Source: an uncultured Cohaesibacter sp. (GTDB lineage: Bacteria; Pseudomonadota; Alphaproteobacteria; Rhizobiales; Cohaesibacteraceae). From it: a DNA stretch of 64,000 nucleotides. Of this stretch, positions 55,145 to 64,000 are shown piece after piece (within the stretch, counting starts at the first letter, position 1; every line of letters starts with the position of its first letter). The position numbers and the translations under genes were made by a program. The stretch lies in contig NZ_OY782764.1 in assembly GCF_963678225.1 (NCBI RefSeq), positions 891,001 to 955,000 of the forward strand, read 5' to 3'. The notes below the pieces were generated by a model that worked only from the letters and a program-made list of their open reading frames with translations, was not told where the DNA came from and made no database searches.

Positions 55145-55852
55145 CTAGCGAGCAGGGCCGGCCCCGATCCAGACATCAAGAAAGCGGTTCAACCAGCGCT
55201 CGACATAGGGGTCATAAGCGCTACGCTCTCTGAAATGATCTCCACGCTTGCGCGCGCCCTCCACTGTGAGGTGATCGGCAGCAACCGTCGTCCACTGATG
55301 CATCATCTGCAAAGTGACTTCAGGATGAAACTGGATGGCATAGGCGTTTTTGCCATACCGCATGGCCTGATTGCTGAAATAGGAGCTGCTGGCCAGTCGC
55401 TCTGCGCCGGAGGGCAGCGAAAAGCCCTCCTTGTGCCACTGATAAACCTTCTGCGGCCAATCAAACAACGCCTTCCCTTCATCAGTCGGCGCAATCTCGT
55501 AATAGCCGCGTTCAACGAGCCCGCAAGGGTGCAGCTCAACTTGCCCACCCAGCTGCCGACACATCATTTGTGCGCCAAGACAGATGCCCAGAAACGGCGT
55601 CTCGTCACGCAAGGGCACAGAAATCCAGTCAATCTCCTTGGCAACATAATCCTCTTCATCATTTGCGCTCATCGGGCCACCGAAGATCACGGCACCGGCG
55701 TGCTCGCTCATGCTCTGAGGCAGAGGATCCCCAAAGCGTGGGCGCCGTATATCCAGCGTGTATCCTCTTTGCTCCAGAAGATATCCGACCCGACCGGGGG
55801 TTGAAGCTTCCTGATGAAGAATGATCAGTATCTTTTGCAAATCAGCGCTCAT
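55145..55852 (-). CDS. Class I glutamine amidotransferase (GuaA N-domain-like)
   Basis: Protein of 235 residues with one GATase-1 domain and no synthetase partner. The nucleophile elbow is GICLGAQ, the catalytic His/Glu lie in IQFHPEVT, and the oxyanion region is VIFGGPMSAND. Free-standing members are annotated as GMP synthase-like and may hydrolyse gamma-glutamyl compounds or act with an unknown partner. It overlaps the upstream TerB-like gene in ATGA, so the two are translationally coupled. Confidence 0.9.
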   Translation of the reverse strand: MSADLQKILIILHQEASTPGRVGYLLEQRGYTLDIRRPRFGDPLPQSMSEHAGAVIFGGPMSANDEEDYVAKEIDWISVPLRDETPFLGICLGAQMMCRQLGGQVELHPCGLVERGYYEIAPTDEGKALFDWPQKVYQWHKEGFSLPSGAERLASSSYFSNQAMRYGKNAYAIQFHPEVTLQMMHQWTTVAADHLTVEGARKRGDHFRERSAYDPYVERWLNRFLDVWIGAGPAR

Positions 55853-56319
55853 TCGGCTTCTTTTTCAATCTGGGCCTGCACATGCTGCCGCATCCGGATG
55901 CGATCCCTGCGAGAAACGCCCAACAACTCGGAAACACGCCAGACCAGATTGTCCTCGAATTCATGAATTTGCCCATCGGCGAAAACGAGTTGCCACATCA
56001 TTTCGATGATCTTGATACGCCCGTCCTCATCCAGCTCCCGCTTGAGCACAGAGGTAAATTTATACAGATCAACCGATTCCTCATCGCATTTGCTCGCGAA
56101 ATCAATCAGTTCAGCCGTTTCCGAATCAGAGAGCGAATAGTGCTCTTTCAATACCTTGCGGATTTCTTCGGTTTCGTTGTCATCGATCACGCCGTCAATC
56201 GACATCAGATGCACGAGCAGTGCGGCAGTTGCCACGCGCAGATCACTATCGGAGAAAACCTGACTGTCTTCCGATGCGCCGGCGAGATCGCGAAACACCT
56301 GCATTAAGCTATCAAACAT
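55849..56319 (-). CDS. TerB-family (COG4103-like) protein
   Basis: Helical protein of 156 residues with the TerB-like metal-binding fold. Acidic motifs of the two halves are seen as MSIDGVIDDNETEEI and VFADGQIHEFEDNLVWRVSELLGVS. Although such proteins are called tellurite-resistance proteins, no ter operon is present and the role is unknown. The start at 56319 has GGA upstream; an ATG at 56331 is also possible. It is co-transcribed with the amidotransferase. Confidence 0.88.
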   Translation of the reverse strand: MFDSLMQVFRDLAGASEDSQVFSDSDLRVATAALLVHLMSIDGVIDDNETEEIRKVLKEHYSLSDSETAELIDFASKCDEESVDLYKFTSVLKRELDEDGRIKIIEMMWQLVFADGQIHEFEDNLVWRVSELLGVSRRDRIRMRQHVQAQIEKEAE

Positions 56320-56574
56320 ATTCAATTCCAATTTTTGAGTTCATACTACATATAATCACGCAAATATTTCAGTCAATTATATGGACGACTTAAGATAGTT
56401 CAAAGAATGATCCATATTTTCGACAGTGCCGGGCGCTTTCCCTTTTTAAACAAAGAGCATATCCTGCGCGAAGATCGCAAGAATCGCACGAGATTTATTT
56501 CGAATGTGCCATTGATTGCTGGCTGGTTTCTGGAAAACCGAGCTTTTAGACGATCACAGATTGGGGAGGATACT

Positions 56575-57558
56575 ATGCATAGTCGTAAATTGGGCAAAGA
56601 TGGCTTTACCGTCAGCGAAGTGGGCCTTGGCTGTTGGCAGCTTGGCGCAGACTGGGGTGCCGCACTGGCAGAAAAAACAGGCCTTTCCATTCTGGAGACC
56701 GCTCTGGAAAAGGGCGTAACCTTTTTTGACACCGCCAATGTCTATGGCGAGGGCAAGAGCGAAAGCCTGATCGGCAAATTCCTTGCAAGCAAAGACCGCT
56801 CAAACATCCGTGTGGCCACAAAGTTTGGTCGCGGCGATGTCTATCCGGATGGCTATAGCGAGCAATCCCTACGGGCGGGCATTGATGCATCACGCGAGCG
56901 CCTTGGCATGGATTGCCTCGACCTGGTGCAGCTTCACTGCATTCCTACTGAAGTAATGCGGGAAGGAGCCATTTTCGATTGGCTGCGCGCTCTGCAGTCC
57001 GAAGGCGTGATCAAGCATTTCGGAGCCAGTGTGGAAACGGTCGAAGAAGGGCTGATGTGCATTGAGCAGGAAGGTCTTCTGAGCCTGCAGGTGATTTACA
57101 ACGTCTTCCGCCAAAAACTCACCGAAGAGCTTCTGCCTCAGGCAAAGGCCAAGGGCGTGGGCATCATCGTCCGTCTGCCACTGGCCAGTGGCATGCTATC
57201 TGGCAAATTCTCTGCTGACACGAAATTTGCCGAGAATGACCACCGCAATTTCAACCGCGATGGCCAGTGCTTCAACGTAGGCGAAACCTTCGCTGGCCTG
57301 CCATATGAAAAAGGCCTGGAGCTGGTGGAAGAGCTTAAGGGCATGCTGCCCGAAGGCATGAGCATGGCTGACATGGCCCAGCGCTGGATTCTGGACCATG
57401 ATGCTGTCTCAACCATCATTCCCGGAGCCAGCCGCCCGGACCAGATCGGACGCAACGCCGTCATTTCAGATCTGGCACCCTTGCCACAGCAACTGCATGA
57501 CGACCTCATCGCCTTCTACAAGGAAAAAGTCGCCCAGCATGTGCGCGGTGCCTACTGA
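56575..57558 (+). CDS. Aldo/keto reductase
   Basis: NAD(P)H-dependent oxidoreductase of 327 residues, the third aldo/keto reductase in this window and the most distant from E. coli relatives that I know. Motifs are RKLGKDGFTVSEVGLGCWQ, FFDTANVYGEGKSE with the catalytic Tyr, VATKFGRG, and a C-terminal IIPGASRPDQIGRN for the NADP phosphate site. The start is fixed by GGGGAGGA before the ATG at 56575. The substrate is unknown. A bidirectional terminator follows. Confidence 0.92.
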   Translation: MHSRKLGKDGFTVSEVGLGCWQLGADWGAALAEKTGLSILETALEKGVTFFDTANVYGEGKSESLIGKFLASKDRSNIRVATKFGRGDVYPDGYSEQSLRAGIDASRERLGMDCLDLVQLHCIPTEVMREGAIFDWLRALQSEGVIKHFGASVETVEEGLMCIEQEGLLSLQVIYNVFRQKLTEELLPQAKAKGVGIIVRLPLASGMLSGKFSADTKFAENDHRNFNRDGQCFNVGETFAGLPYEKGLELVEELKGMLPEGMSMADMAQRWILDHDAVSTIIPGASRPDQIGRNAVISDLAPLPQQLHDDLIAFYKEKVAQHVRGAY

Positions 57559-57608
57559 TCTTTAAATCATTTGGAGCCAACTCCTTGGCTTTAAAAACCG
57601 CGACAAAC

Positions 57609-57638
57609 AAAACCCCGCCATTTGGCGGGGTTTTCCTT
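57609..57638. terminator. Bidirectional terminator
   Basis: A perfect 12-bp stem AAAACCCCGCCA/TGGCGGGGTTTT (57609-57620 with 57623-57634). It serves the rightward aldo/keto reductase and the leftward CocE-type gene. Confidence 0.9.
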
Positions 57639-57685
57639 TTGATATCAAGGCGCGCAACACAGACGCCACAAGCACGCACCCAACT

Positions 57686-59683
57686 TTACATGAAGTCACG
57701 CTTGACTGTTTTGCTGAAATTCTTGGAAAAGATCTCCTTTCCCCCTTCATAGCCCTTAACCGAAGCAGACAAAATCCATTCGGTTTTTGTGCAGGTCAGC
57801 TCCGTGCGCGTACGCGTGCGTACATTCCAGCCATCTTCCCGCTCATAGCGCGTAGTGCCTTCACAGACACCTTTCATGGATTGCGGATCATCAGCACTGA
57901 TAGACCAACATTCGGTGCGCGTTTCCTGACTGCGTAGCTTGGTATCAGGATGCTCTTCAAAGCCGGTGTCTTCCTGAATGTGATAGTGGGTCATACCCGT
58001 CATCAAGTCCCGCTCGACGAAGCGCCGCGTGCTGCCTGCTTCAAGAACAATATATTTGGGCAGCGGATCGGGATTTTCCGGCTGAGGCATATCAATGCGT
58101 TCATGTGCCCCCAGAAGCGGCATGGCAAGGCGAATCGAAGCTGTATCAATCGTGACCCCCGGCGCATCCGGCGACGGCAGGATGAGCGGCCAGCTGGCCG
58201 TTGCCAGAGACAGGCGCATGCGATGACCCGGCTTCAAGCGATAACCGCAGGCATCCAGACGCATGGTCACGGAAACCTTCTCGTCCTTGGGCATGGCTTT
58301 CGGCTCGGCATAGCCATCGCGATGAGCAAGGTTGAGAACACCGTAAGCCACCCGCGTGGCTGTTCCATCAGGATGCACATCCACAATGCGCGCCACTATA
58401 TTCTCCCACTCGGCCGAGCAGGAAAGATCCAGCGACAATTCCGGCATGCCCAGATAAACAGCCTCGTCCTGAAGCGGCGCGGTTTCAAAAACCAGAGCAC
58501 CGGTATCATCAACCCGCTGATCGCCCGCCATTTCAGCATCCGGCTTCAAGGTGAACCATTCACCGGAATTGACGCCACTGTCGAGCGGCGAGCGCAGGTA
58601 TATGTCACCAACGCCGGCTCCGCCCTCTCCTTCTGTCAGGCTCTTGTCACCTGCGATCGAGAAGACCGCAACCTCTGGTTTGGACCATGTATCCTTGGCC
58701 ACCCAGAAGCCCGGATCTTCATCCCGCCATACCTTCGGTCGGGGACCATTCAGAATATAGGCACGAGCCTGAGGAATCGATTCGGCTCCGTTCTGTTCAT
58801 CACGCAGCCAGCGGTTCCACCATGCAATCGCCTCACCGTGGAAGTCAGCCCGTGGCTTGGGCCATGCGAAATGCGGATATTTATGAATCCACGGACCAAT
58901 CAGCGCCTTGGCCTTTTCCCCGACGCCCTCAACCGCCTTGAGCGGTGTGTTGCGATAGCCATCGGCCCAACCGGCAATCACCAGCGCAGGCGTGTCAAAG
59001 CCTTCGAAATCTTCACAAATGGAACCATGTTCCCAATAGGCATCGCGCCGTTGATGCTCGATCCATTCTTCAAGGAAGAAGGGTTCCCCTTCCAGACGCT
59101 CCAGCCACATCTCTTTCCACTTTTCGCCGACCAGCGCCTTGTCCGGTGTGCGCGACTGGTAATTGAGCATGGTCGAAGCCCAGGACAAGTTGGCATAGAG
59201 ATGACAGCCATTCTTGTAGTGAATGTCATCATTATAGCGATCCACCGTCGAGGCGATGGAAATCACGGCCTTCAGCGCCTCGGGCTTGAGAGCAGCCGTC
59301 TGCAGACAGTTGAAGCCACCCCAGGAAATACCCATCATGCCCACCTTGCCATTGGACCAGGGCTGGCTGGCAATCCATTCGATCACCTCACAGGCATCGG
59401 ACAATTCACGCGGGGTATATTCCCCATCGATCACACCCTCGGATTCGCCCGAGCCGCGAATATCAACGCGCACTCCGGCGATGCCAGCTTCGGCAAAGAC
59501 TGGATACGTGCTCTCGTCACGCGGCGAGGTTCCATCCCGCTTGCGATAAGGCAGGAACTCGAGAACGGCTGGCACAGGGTCCTTCTCAGCCCCTTCCGGC
59601 ATCCAGATGCGCGTGGCAAGACGAGTACCATCCTTCAGCGTGATCCAAACGTCCTCAGAGACGGAAAAGCTTCGTTTTTCCAT
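57686..59683 (-). CDS. CocE/NonD family hydrolase (X-Pro dipeptidyl peptidase-like)
   Basis: Serine hydrolase of 665 residues, alpha/beta-hydrolase domain first (about 1-290), then a jelly-roll domain as in CocE and alpha-amino-acid ester hydrolases. The nucleophile lies in MGISWGGFN, the acid in VIAGWADGY and the base in GPWIHKYPH. The last 140 residues extend beyond the usual family end, with many Thr/Arg (RTRTRTEL). No signal peptide is seen. It lies 57 bp downstream of the peptide ABC ATPase gene, so it may act on an imported peptide or amide. Confidence 0.9.
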   Translation of the reverse strand: MEKRSFSVSEDVWITLKDGTRLATRIWMPEGAEKDPVPAVLEFLPYRKRDGTSPRDESTYPVFAEAGIAGVRVDIRGSGESEGVIDGEYTPRELSDACEVIEWIASQPWSNGKVGMMGISWGGFNCLQTAALKPEALKAVISIASTVDRYNDDIHYKNGCHLYANLSWASTMLNYQSRTPDKALVGEKWKEMWLERLEGEPFFLEEWIEHQRRDAYWEHGSICEDFEGFDTPALVIAGWADGYRNTPLKAVEGVGEKAKALIGPWIHKYPHFAWPKPRADFHGEAIAWWNRWLRDEQNGAESIPQARAYILNGPRPKVWRDEDPGFWVAKDTWSKPEVAVFSIAGDKSLTEGEGGAGVGDIYLRSPLDSGVNSGEWFTLKPDAEMAGDQRVDDTGALVFETAPLQDEAVYLGMPELSLDLSCSAEWENIVARIVDVHPDGTATRVAYGVLNLAHRDGYAEPKAMPKDEKVSVTMRLDACGYRLKPGHRMRLSLATASWPLILPSPDAPGVTIDTASIRLAMPLLGAHERIDMPQPENPDPLPKYIVLEAGSTRRFVERDLMTGMTHYHIQEDTGFEEHPDTKLRSQETRTECWSISADDPQSMKGVCEGTTRYEREDGWNVRTRTRTELTCTKTEWILSASVKGYEGGKEIFSKNFSKTVKRDFM

Positions 59684-59740
59684 AATATTGCTTTCTATTC
59701 TATGTATATTTTGTACGAAGCCAAGGTGGGCTTCATACCA

Positions 59741-61372
59741 TCAGTTGCCAGCAGATTCGATTTTGCGCGTGGCAAGAACCTCTTCCAGCCAGCCTAGATG
59801 CATTTCCGGTACCGACTTGAGCAGCAGATCGGTATAGTCATCAAATGGCGGGCTCAGAACTTCCGATTTGGGTCCGAAACGAACCAATTCGCCTTGATAC
59901 ATCACCGCGACGCTATCGGCGATGGCGCGCACGATGGCGATATCGTGGGTGATGAAAATATAGGAAAGCCCTTTTTTCTTCTGCAAATCGAGCAGCAGAT
60001 GCAGAATCCCGTCCGCTACCAATGGATCGAGAGCTGAGGTCGGTTCATCGCAAATGATGATTTCCGGTTTGGCCGCAAGAGCCCGGGCAATTGCCACCCG
60101 CTGCTTTTGGCCACCGGATAGCTCGGCCGGATAGCGGTCAATATAACCCTCACCCATCTCGATCTGATCGAGCAATTCCTGAACACGCCTGTCACGTTCA
60201 GCGCCCCTGACCCCCTCATAGAAAGTGAGAGGACGCCCGATGATTTGCCCCACAGTCTGACGGGGGTTCATGGCCGTATCGGCCATCTGGTAGATCAATT
60301 GCAGGCGACGCAGTTGCTCGCGCGAGCGTTGCTTGAGTGCGGCAGGCAGTGGCTCGCCTTCAATGCGCACCTCTCCCGCCATGGGTGGAAGCAGACCTGT
60401 AGCCACGCGGGCCAGCGTGGATTTACCAGAGCCGGATTCCCCAACGATCGCCAGTGTCTGGCCTTTCGGCACATGCAACGACACATCATTGAGCACCTTG
60501 ACGCCGCCGATATAGGCTGCGTGAATACCGCTCATCTCGAAATATTTTCGCTTCTGATCAGCCGCTTCCTGATGCTTGATGCTGCGCACATTGACAAGCG
60601 CCCGGGTATAGTCTTCCTCGGGCTGTTCGATGATCTGCTCGGTCGGACCATATTCCACCATGGCACCATCACGCAGCACCATGATGTCATCGGACACCTG
60701 CGCTACAACAGCCAGATCGTGGGTGATGTAGAGCGCTGCAGTTTCTGTCTTCTCGATGGCCAGCTTGATCGCCGCCAGCACGTCAATCTGCGTGGTCACG
60801 TCAAGAGCCGTGGTTGGCTCATCAAACACGATGAGATCAGGCCGGGAACAGAGCGCCATGGCCGTCATGGCCCTTTGCAACTGGCCACCGGACACCTGAT
60901 GCGGATAGCGTTTGCCGAAGCTTTCCGGCTCAGGCAGCCCCAGAATATCAAACAGATAGGCGGCTCTTTCACGCGCCTCTGCTTTTGTCATCAGCTTGTG
61001 CCGAAGGCTGGCTTCAATCACCTGATCCCCGATCCGGTGAGCCGGATTGAAGGAGGCTGCCGCCGACTGCGAGACATAGCAGACCTTGGCTCCACGAATC
61101 GCGCGAATTTCCTTGCGATTCATGGCCAGCAGATCTTCTCCATCCAGCAAGGCCTGACCGCCGGTGATCTCAACCCCGCCACGCCCATAGGCAAGCGCGG
61201 AAAGGCCGATGGTGGATTTGCCTGCACCGGATTCCCCAATCAGCCCCAGCACTTTGCCCCTTTCGAGGGTGAAATTGATCCCCTCAACAATGGTGATGCG
61301 GACAGGATCTTCCCCCGGCGGATAACTGGTCGCCTCGATTTTGAGGTCTTTGACTTCAAGAAGCTCAGGCAT
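59741..61372 (-). CDS. Peptide ABC transporter ATPase, fused DppD-DppF type
   Basis: Double ATPase of 543 residues energising the two permeases upstream. The first ABC half (about 1-265) has GESGAGKST, VSGGQLQRAMTAMAL and LIVFDEPTTALD. The second (about 285-530) has GESGSGKST, LSGGQKQRVAIARAL and IIICDEPTSALD. This is the YejF/GsiA-like fusion. Its start overlaps the end of the permease gene by 8 bp. Confidence 0.95.
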   Translation of the reverse strand: MPELLEVKDLKIEATSYPPGEDPVRITIVEGINFTLERGKVLGLIGESGAGKSTIGLSALAYGRGGVEITGGQALLDGEDLLAMNRKEIRAIRGAKVCYVSQSAAASFNPAHRIGDQVIEASLRHKLMTKAEARERAAYLFDILGLPEPESFGKRYPHQVSGGQLQRAMTAMALCSRPDLIVFDEPTTALDVTTQIDVLAAIKLAIEKTETAALYITHDLAVVAQVSDDIMVLRDGAMVEYGPTEQIIEQPEEDYTRALVNVRSIKHQEAADQKRKYFEMSGIHAAYIGGVKVLNDVSLHVPKGQTLAIVGESGSGKSTLARVATGLLPPMAGEVRIEGEPLPAALKQRSREQLRRLQLIYQMADTAMNPRQTVGQIIGRPLTFYEGVRGAERDRRVQELLDQIEMGEGYIDRYPAELSGGQKQRVAIARALAAKPEIIICDEPTSALDPLVADGILHLLLDLQKKKGLSYIFITHDIAIVRAIADSVAVMYQGELVRFGPKSEVLSPPFDDYTDLLLKSVPEMHLGWLEEVLATRKIESAGN

Positions 61373-62192
61373 CGCCGCGCCCTCCTTTCAGGCTGGAAGT
61401 TCGTCTGAGCAGCCAGTCAACGACCAGATTGACGCAAATGGTCAGAATGGCGATGGCCGCACCGGGCACCAAGGCAGCGGAAATGCCGAAAATGATGCCA
61501 TCCTTGTTATCCTTGACCATGCCGCCCCAGTCTGCTGTGGGTGGCTGGATGCCAAGCCCAAGGAAGGACAGGGTGGAAACAAACAGGATGGCAAAGGCAA
61601 AGCGCAAACCGAATTCGGCCAGCAGCGGCGACAGCGTGTTTGGCAGAATTTCCCGCAGGATCACCCAAGCCGTTCCCTCGCCGCGCAGGCGCGCCGCTTC
61701 GACAAAATCCATGACCGCAACATCCTGCGCCACGGCCCGTCCCAAACGGAACACGCGGGTACTATCCAGAACCGCCATGACGATGATGAGTGTCGGCATA
61801 TTCTGGGGCAGAGTTGCCAGAACCACGAGCGCAAAAATCAGCGTGGGAATGGACATCATCAGGTCATTGAAGCGCGACAGGCCAAGATCGATCCAGCCTC
61901 TGTTGGTCGCCGCAATAAAGCTCATCACGATGCCCAGCGTAAAGGACAACAGCGTCGCACAGAAAGCCACAAACAAAGTCGTCCGCGCGCCGAAAATCAT
62001 GCGCGAGAGAATATCCCGGCCCAGATTGTCCAACCCAAAGAAAAATTGATCTGACGCCGGTGCCCAGACGTCACCGACAACTTCCGTTTCGCCATAAGGG
62101 GCGATCCAAGGTGCAAAAAAGGCGCAGATAAGGGCAACGATAATGCCCGTCATGCCAATCCACACCGAAATAGGTATTTCTTTCAGTCTCAT
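61365..62192 (-). CDS. Peptide-type ABC transporter permease (DppC-like)
   Basis: Inner-membrane permease of 275 residues with six helices. The N-terminal OppC-type region leads to GLDNLGRDILSRMIFGARTTL, and the EAA loop VEAARLRGEGTAWVILREILPN contacts the ATPase. It overlaps the DppB-like gene by 4 bp. Confidence 0.94.
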   Translation of the reverse strand: MRLKEIPISVWIGMTGIIVALICAFFAPWIAPYGETEVVGDVWAPASDQFFFGLDNLGRDILSRMIFGARTTLFVAFCATLLSFTLGIVMSFIAATNRGWIDLGLSRFNDLMMSIPTLIFALVVLATLPQNMPTLIIVMAVLDSTRVFRLGRAVAQDVAVMDFVEAARLRGEGTAWVILREILPNTLSPLLAEFGLRFAFAILFVSTLSFLGLGIQPPTADWGGMVKDNKDGIIFGISAALVPGAAIAILTICVNLVVDWLLRRTSSLKGGRGDA

Positions 62193-63190
62193 CGTGGGTG
62201 CCTCAAACGTGGATTGGCGATAATGGCGAGAATATCGGCGGTCATGTTGAGCGCGATATAGATGGTCGCAAAGATCAAGCCGCAGGCCTGCACCACCGGC
62301 AGGTCACGCACGGTCACCGCGTCCACCATATATTGGCCCATGCCCGGATAGACGAAGACCACTTCGACCACGACGACACCAACGATCAGATAAGCCAGAT
62401 TGAGCGCCACCACATTGATGATCGGCGCCAGCGCATTGGGCGCAGCATGCTTGATGATGATCCGGAGACCATCGAGCCCCTTGAGCTCGGCCGTTTCCAT
62501 ATAGGCGGACGACATGACCTGAATGATCGCGGCCCGCGTCATGCGCATCATATGGGCCAGCACCACAAGCACCAGCGTGGCAACAGGCAGCGCAATGGAC
62601 TCAAGCCGCGTGAGAAAATCCATGCCGTCATAAACGGTCGACGGGAATATCGCCGTGGGGAAGGTCACCACGAACACCATGATCAACAAATAGCCGACGA
62701 AAAATTCGGGCAGCGACACGGCGGCGAGAGACAAGATATTGATGATTTTGTCGGGGATTCGATTGCGATAGCGCACCGCCAGCAATCCCAACCCAACCGA
62801 AAGGGGAACAGCCACCAATGCAGCAAAGAAAGCAAGAAACAGAGAGTTTCCAAGGCGCTTGCCAATCTGCTCGCTCACAGATTGGCCGCTGGCCCAGGAA
62901 TTGCCGAAATCGCCACTCACCGCGTCTCCCAACCAGGTGACATAGCGGGTAAGCAGAGGCTGATCGAGCCCCAGCTCGGAGCGAATGTTGGCAACCGCCT
63001 CGGGGGTCGCCGATTGTCCCAGATAGGTGGTAGCAAAGTCACCCGGTAGCGCTTCGACGCCAATAAAAATCATGACTGTTACAGCCCATAGCAACACAAA
63101 GGACAGCAACAGGCGACGCAGAATATTCGCGGCCAAAGGAAACTGCCGCGAAAACGCGACAAATGGCCGGAAAAGTGATTGAGGGGTCAT
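62189..63190 (-). CDS. Peptide-type ABC transporter permease (DppB-like)
   Basis: Inner-membrane permease of 333 residues. Features are PGDFATTYLG after the first helix, the AVRYRNRIPDKIINI and EFFVGYLL segments, and an EAA-type ETAELKGLDGLRIIIKHAAPNALAP loop. The ATG at 63190 is preferred to a TTG at 63253, which lacks homology. It lies 78 bp after the binding-protein gene. Confidence 0.92.
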   Translation of the reverse strand: MTPQSLFRPFVAFSRQFPLAANILRRLLLSFVLLWAVTVMIFIGVEALPGDFATTYLGQSATPEAVANIRSELGLDQPLLTRYVTWLGDAVSGDFGNSWASGQSVSEQIGKRLGNSLFLAFFAALVAVPLSVGLGLLAVRYRNRIPDKIINILSLAAVSLPEFFVGYLLIMVFVVTFPTAIFPSTVYDGMDFLTRLESIALPVATLVLVVLAHMMRMTRAAIIQVMSSAYMETAELKGLDGLRIIIKHAAPNALAPIINVVALNLAYLIVGVVVVEVVFVYPGMGQYMVDAVTVRDLPVVQACGLIFATIYIALNMTADILAIIANPRLRHPR

Positions 63191-63268
63191 AGGAGACCTT
63201 CTTTTGTTTTCAGCAAGAGAAGGACCGTGGCGTTCCACGGCCCCAATTTTCAATCCGGCAATCCGGGA

Positions 63269-64000
63269 TCAGGCATCAAGCCAGACACGGCTTGCAATCT
63301 GGCCGTTGGAGAGATCATTGCCGATATCATGCACGAAGCCCTTCATGGACTTGGCCGATGCATTCAGGAAGTCATTGAAGACAGGGATAATACTGCCGCC
63401 TTCATCGCGCACCATGACAGCCATCTGACGATAGATAGCCTTGCGCTTGTCATTATCTAGCTCGGCGCGGGCTTCCAGAAGCAGTTTGTCGAAATCATCC
63501 CGTTTGAAGCGGGAATCATTCCAGTCTGCGCTGGAGAGGTAAGAAGTGGCATAACGCAGATCCTGCGTCGGACGACCACCCCAATAGGTAGCACTGAACG
63601 GCTTCACATTCCAAACGTTGGACCAGTAGCCATCGGCCGGCTCACGCTTGACTTCGATATTGATGCCAGCTTTCTTGGCATGTTCCTGATAGAGCACGGC
63701 AGCGTCCACAGCGCCCGGGAAGGCGGCATCGGACGTGCGCAGAAGCACGGGACCATCATGGCCGGATTTCTTGTAGTGGAAGGCAGCCTTTTCAGGATCA
63801 TACATGCGTTGTTCAATATCGTCCGGTGCCAACTGATAGGTGCTGTTGACCGGATAGTCATTGCCCAGAGAGCCATAGCCACCGACGATGCGGTCCAGAA
63901 TTTCCTGCCGGTCAATGGCATATTTCATGGCAAGGCGCAGGTCGTTATTATCAAATGGAGCCGTGTCACAGAACATCTGGAAGCTGTAATAGCCTTTGGC
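63269..64000 (-). CDS. ABC transporter substrate-binding protein (SBP_bac_5), N-terminus beyond window
   Basis: C-terminal 243 residues of a peptide/nickel-type periplasmic binding protein (family 5). Typical blocks are FDNNDLRLAMKYAIDRQEIL, GYGSLGNDYPV, the YDPEKAAFHYKKSG lobe and a final MVRDEGGSIIPVF. The frame is open through base 64000, so the start and signal peptide lie outside the window. It is the first gene of the leftward SBP-permease-permease-ATPase-hydrolase operon. Confidence 0.94.
   Translation of the reverse strand, partial: AKGYYSFQMFCDTAPFDNNDLRLAMKYAIDRQEILDRIVGGYGSLGNDYPVNSTYQLAPDDIEQRMYDPEKAAFHYKKSGHDGPVLLRTSDAAFPGAVDAAVLYQEHAKKAGINIEVKREPADGYWSNVWNVKPFSATYWGGRPTQDLRYATSYLSSADWNDSRFKRDDFDKLLLEARAELDNDKRKAIYRQMAVMVRDEGGSIIPVFNDFLNASAKSMKGFVHDIGNDLSNGQIASRVWLDA

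Noticed and set aside
57950-59797. 615-codon frame antisense to the CocE-type hydrolase
   Set aside because: Shadow frame without domains or a ribosome site.

Overview
The window looks like chromosomal DNA from an alphaproteobacterium, most likely in the Hyphomicrobiales (Rhizobiales). The evidence is the run ccmABCDG - yciB - ftsY - mtaB - dapF next to an aconitase gene, the alphaproteobacterial small families DUF1674 (SdhAF4-like) and DUF2794, a CGPC-type CnoX, and moderately GC-rich coding DNA. A marine genus such as Cohaesibacter would fit, but that is a guess.

Layout. 1-4.5 kb: htpX (cut by the window edge), an SdhAF4-like gene, an L-glyceraldehyde-3-phosphate reductase, a half-size EamA transporter, a DUF1989 protein and a GNAT acetyltransferase. 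4.7-16.2 kb: acnB divergent from the cytochrome c maturation operon ccmABCDG, then leftward yciB, ftsY, mtaB and dapF. 16.4-21 kb: htpG, DUF2794 and a Bax inhibitor-1 family protein. 21.2-25.5 kb: a YbbA/YbbP-type ABC exporter divergent from a TesA-like esterase. 25.6-28.8 kb: a Tas-like aldo/keto reductase, thpR, an exported protein of unknown role and a low-molecular-weight tyrosine phosphatase.

29-43.7 kb is the most unusual part. A PAS histidine kinase and a response regulator with no DNA-binding domain precede a sucrose phosphorylase. Next come five genes of the circularly permuted ATP-grasp / alpha-E / transglutaminase type: ATP-grasp, alpha-E, transglutaminase-DUF2126 fusion, ATP-grasp-alpha-E fusion, transglutaminase. 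This family is predicted to form or modify amide (peptide-like) bonds, but product and substrate are unknown. Two of the proteins end in glutamine-rich tails. No Anbu protease gene is visible.

44-51.8 kb: tRNA-Gly(GCC), a prolyl-tRNA editing protein, cnoX, a Lon-substrate-binding-domain protein, a Trm112-like protein, a ubiquinone hydroxylase, tesB, and glnK-amtB behind a good sigma-54 promoter with upstream NtrC-like sites. 51.9-53.3 kb is a small scarred island: a 65-bp element made of two IS ends, an IS3-family transposase tail, an AT-rich gene of unknown function preceded by a cut-off reading frame, and an IS6-family remnant.

53.3-64 kb: a 29-residue membrane peptide, ppa, a YggT protein, a candidate small RNA, a class I amidotransferase, a TerB-like protein, a third aldo/keto reductase, and a leftward peptide-type ABC operon (binding protein cut by the window end, two permeases, fused double ATPase, CocE/NonD hydrolase).
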